This document shows, piece by piece, positions 13,786 to 14,972 of a DNA stretch of 14,972 nucleotides. Origin of the DNA: Cytophagales bacterium. Lineage in GTDB: Bacteria; Bacteroidota; Bacteroidia; Cytophagales; Cyclobacteriaceae. Position 1 is the stretch's first letter, and each line of letters begins with the position of its first letter. A program made the position numbers and the translations under genes. Location of the stretch: positions 1-14,972 of the forward strand of contig JAJCYL010000281.1 in assembly GCA_029262955.1 (NCBI GenBank), read 5' to 3'. The notes under the pieces are model-generated. The model was not told the DNA's origin, made no database searches, and saw nothing but the letters and a program-made list of their open reading frames with translations.

Positions 13786-14763
13786 GTGAAAGAAACGTTT
13801 GATACATCAGTAATAGAGGAATTGCCCCACGGAGTGATCGCGTTTGATAACAGCTCCAGGGTGAGGCTTATCAATCGATCGGCACAAGAATTTTTTGGAG
13901 TAAATAAATGCGATCAGATAACTGATCTGGCTTCGTTTTTTCAGTTTGCCCAAGCGCTGCCTGAACTTCTGAAAATTCTTGAAGAAAACACTAAAAAGGA
14001 AAAGTCATTCGATCTTGTCAATATAACATATGAGAATTTTTACCTTAACATTCAGGCCAGGTTTTTTAAGGAAGGATTTATCCTGACTTTCTCTGATAAC
14101 ACTTCTGTAAAAGAGACCGAACTAAAAGCCCTTCATACTCTGCTTAAAGTGTTGGAAAAGGAAAAGAAAAGATTAGCAACTGAAATACATGATGGAATTG
14201 GGCCAACTTTATCTGCAGTGAAATTAAATTTGCAGATTGTTCAGTCAGAATTACAGGTAATTGAAGCAGGGACTGTCAAACGATTGGAAGACACCTATAA
14301 ATTGATCGATGACCTGTCTGATGATATGAGATCTATATCTCACGCTTTGCTTCCTAAAGTATTAATTGATTTTGGTTTAATTGCCGCAATGGAGAATTTA
14401 TGTGAACGTGTGGAAGAAGTTTCTAAGGTGAAAGTAGAGTTTATAGGACCGACTTCATTAAGCAAAAAAGTTGACTACAATATGGAACTCAATCTTTACA
14501 GGATAGCCCAGGAACTTTTCAATAACACCTTGAAATATGCGGAAGCTGGTAAAGTTACGGTCAAGCTTTCAACAGAAGATTCATCTTTGGAAATGATTTA
14601 TACTGACGATGGTAAAGGGTTTGATGTCCAAGCGCCGTCCCATGGAATTGGTTTGCTAAACATGAAGACCAGGGTGCGGGCAATGAAAGGGAAGTTTATT
14701 ATCAACTCCGGGCCTGGTAAAGGTGTCAAAGCTGAGATTACAGTGCCAACGAAAAGGGAATGA
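13786..14763 (+). CDS. Cytoplasmic PAS-containing NarL-type sensor histidine kinase
   Basis: This 325-residue kinase belongs to the HisKA_3 (NarL/DegS-type) group. Residues about 7-105 look like a PAS sensor domain. The dimerisation and phosphoacceptor region has H135 in EIHDGIGPTLSAVKLNLQ (133-150). The HATPase_c domain shows the N box NNTLKYA (246-252), G1 DDGKGFD (274-280) and G2 GIGLLNMKTR (287-296). No membrane segments are present, so it should sense a cytoplasmic signal. It starts at a GTG (13786) directly after an in-frame TAG, with TGGGGA just upstream. Its stop overlaps the ATG of the next gene (ATGA), a response regulator, so the two form a pair. It lies 76 bases after the broken small gene. 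The stimulus cannot be inferred. Confidence 0.92.
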   Translation: MKETFDTSVIEELPHGVIAFDNSSRVRLINRSAQEFFGVNKCDQITDLASFFQFAQALPELLKILEENTKKEKSFDLVNITYENFYLNIQARFFKEGFILTFSDNTSVKETELKALHTLLKVLEKEKKRLATEIHDGIGPTLSAVKLNLQIVQSELQVIEAGTVKRLEDTYKLIDDLSDDMRSISHALLPKVLIDFGLIAAMENLCERVEEVSKVKVEFIGPTSLSKKVDYNMELNLYRIAQELFNNTLKYAEAGKVTVKLSTEDSSLEMIYTDDGKGFDVQAPSHGIGLLNMKTRVRAMKGKFIINSGPGKGVKAEITVPTKRE

Positions 14764-14972
14764 AGGTAATTGACGTAATTATAGCAGATGATCATAAAAT
14801 TTTCCGCGAAGGCGTATTGGCGATTTTAGAAAAAGAACGGGACATTTCAGTATTGGGTGAAGCCGGCAATACAGATGAATTATTTAATGCGTTGAAAACC
14901 AGTATGCCCGATGTGATATTAATGGATATCAACATGGGCAATGACACCGATGGCATTGATGCAACAATTGGG
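14760..14972 (+). CDS. Response regulator, receiver domain (partial; probable NarL/LuxR family)
   Basis: Seventy-one residues are visible before the right edge. They form the start of a receiver domain: MKVIDVIIADDHKIFREGVL with the acidic pair D10-D11, and the phosphoacceptor D56 in VILMDINMG. The ADDHxxFREG start is typical of NarL/LuxR-type regulators with a C-terminal helix-turn-helix, but that output domain lies outside the window. The ATG overlaps the stop of the histidine kinase gene by four bases (ATGA), with AAAAGGGA as ribosome site, so it is almost certainly the partner of that kinase. The ATG is the only sensible start. Confidence 0.9.
   Translation, partial: MKVIDVIIADDHKIFREGVLAILEKERDISVLGEAGNTDELFNALKTSMPDVILMDINMGNDTDGIDATIG

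Noticed and set aside
1..14972. Mobile element, phage, CRISPR or RNA genes
   Set aside because: I found no transposase, integrase, phage gene, spaced-repeat array, tRNA-like cloverleaf or rRNA stretch on either strand.

Overview
The base composition (roughly 40% GC), the A-rich leaders with few strong Shine-Dalgarno sites, one promoter of the TTTG / TAnnTTTG type and the style of the proteins suggest a member of the Bacteroidota, perhaps a marine Cytophagales. No rRNA, tRNA or other phylogenetic marker is present, so this placement is an inference. I see no insertion sequence, phage gene, CRISPR array or tRNA. The region looks chromosomal and metabolic.

Layout. (1) 1-337, minus: the start of a CNNM/DUF21 'hemolysin-family' membrane protein that runs off the left edge. 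(2) 619-1458, minus: two small unrecognised helical proteins. (3) 1669-4079, plus: a compact rim operon holding a RimB-type retropepsin-like protease, the S6-type glutamate ligase RimK, and a zinc-dependent AstE/AspA-type deacylase. (4) 9645-4143, minus: a tightly packed six-gene operon, in transcription order a C39-like cysteine peptidase, a RimK-like ATP-grasp ligase with an extra N-terminal domain, a GCS2-type carboxylate-amine ligase, an N-formylglutamate amidohydrolase-family enzyme, a SET-domain methyltransferase and an unknown acidic protein. (5) 9876-13440, plus, divergent from (4): a GNAT-nitrilase fusion, a class II glutamine amidotransferase and a CorA-type channel with an atypical GTN signature. 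(6) 13514-14972, plus: a small gene that appears broken by a frameshift, then a cytoplasmic NarL-type histidine kinase overlapping the start of its response regulator, which is cut by the right edge.

The theme is making and breaking amide bonds, often to glutamate. Two RimK-type systems lie tail to tail. One is the near-canonical rim operon. The other is a divergent locus with two amide-forming enzymes (ATP-grasp and GCS2) and four candidate amide-cleaving or acyl-transferring enzymes (C39 peptidase, formylglutamate amidohydrolase, nitrilase, Ntn-type amidotransferase). I infer that the second locus builds and trims, or attaches and removes, a small amino-acid or peptide-like group on a protein tail or metabolite; the substrate cannot be read from the sequence. 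The SET methyltransferase and its overlapping partner extend this operon toward protein modification and are the least expected part. A 7-bp perfect inverted repeat sits between the two divergent arms and could coordinate them.
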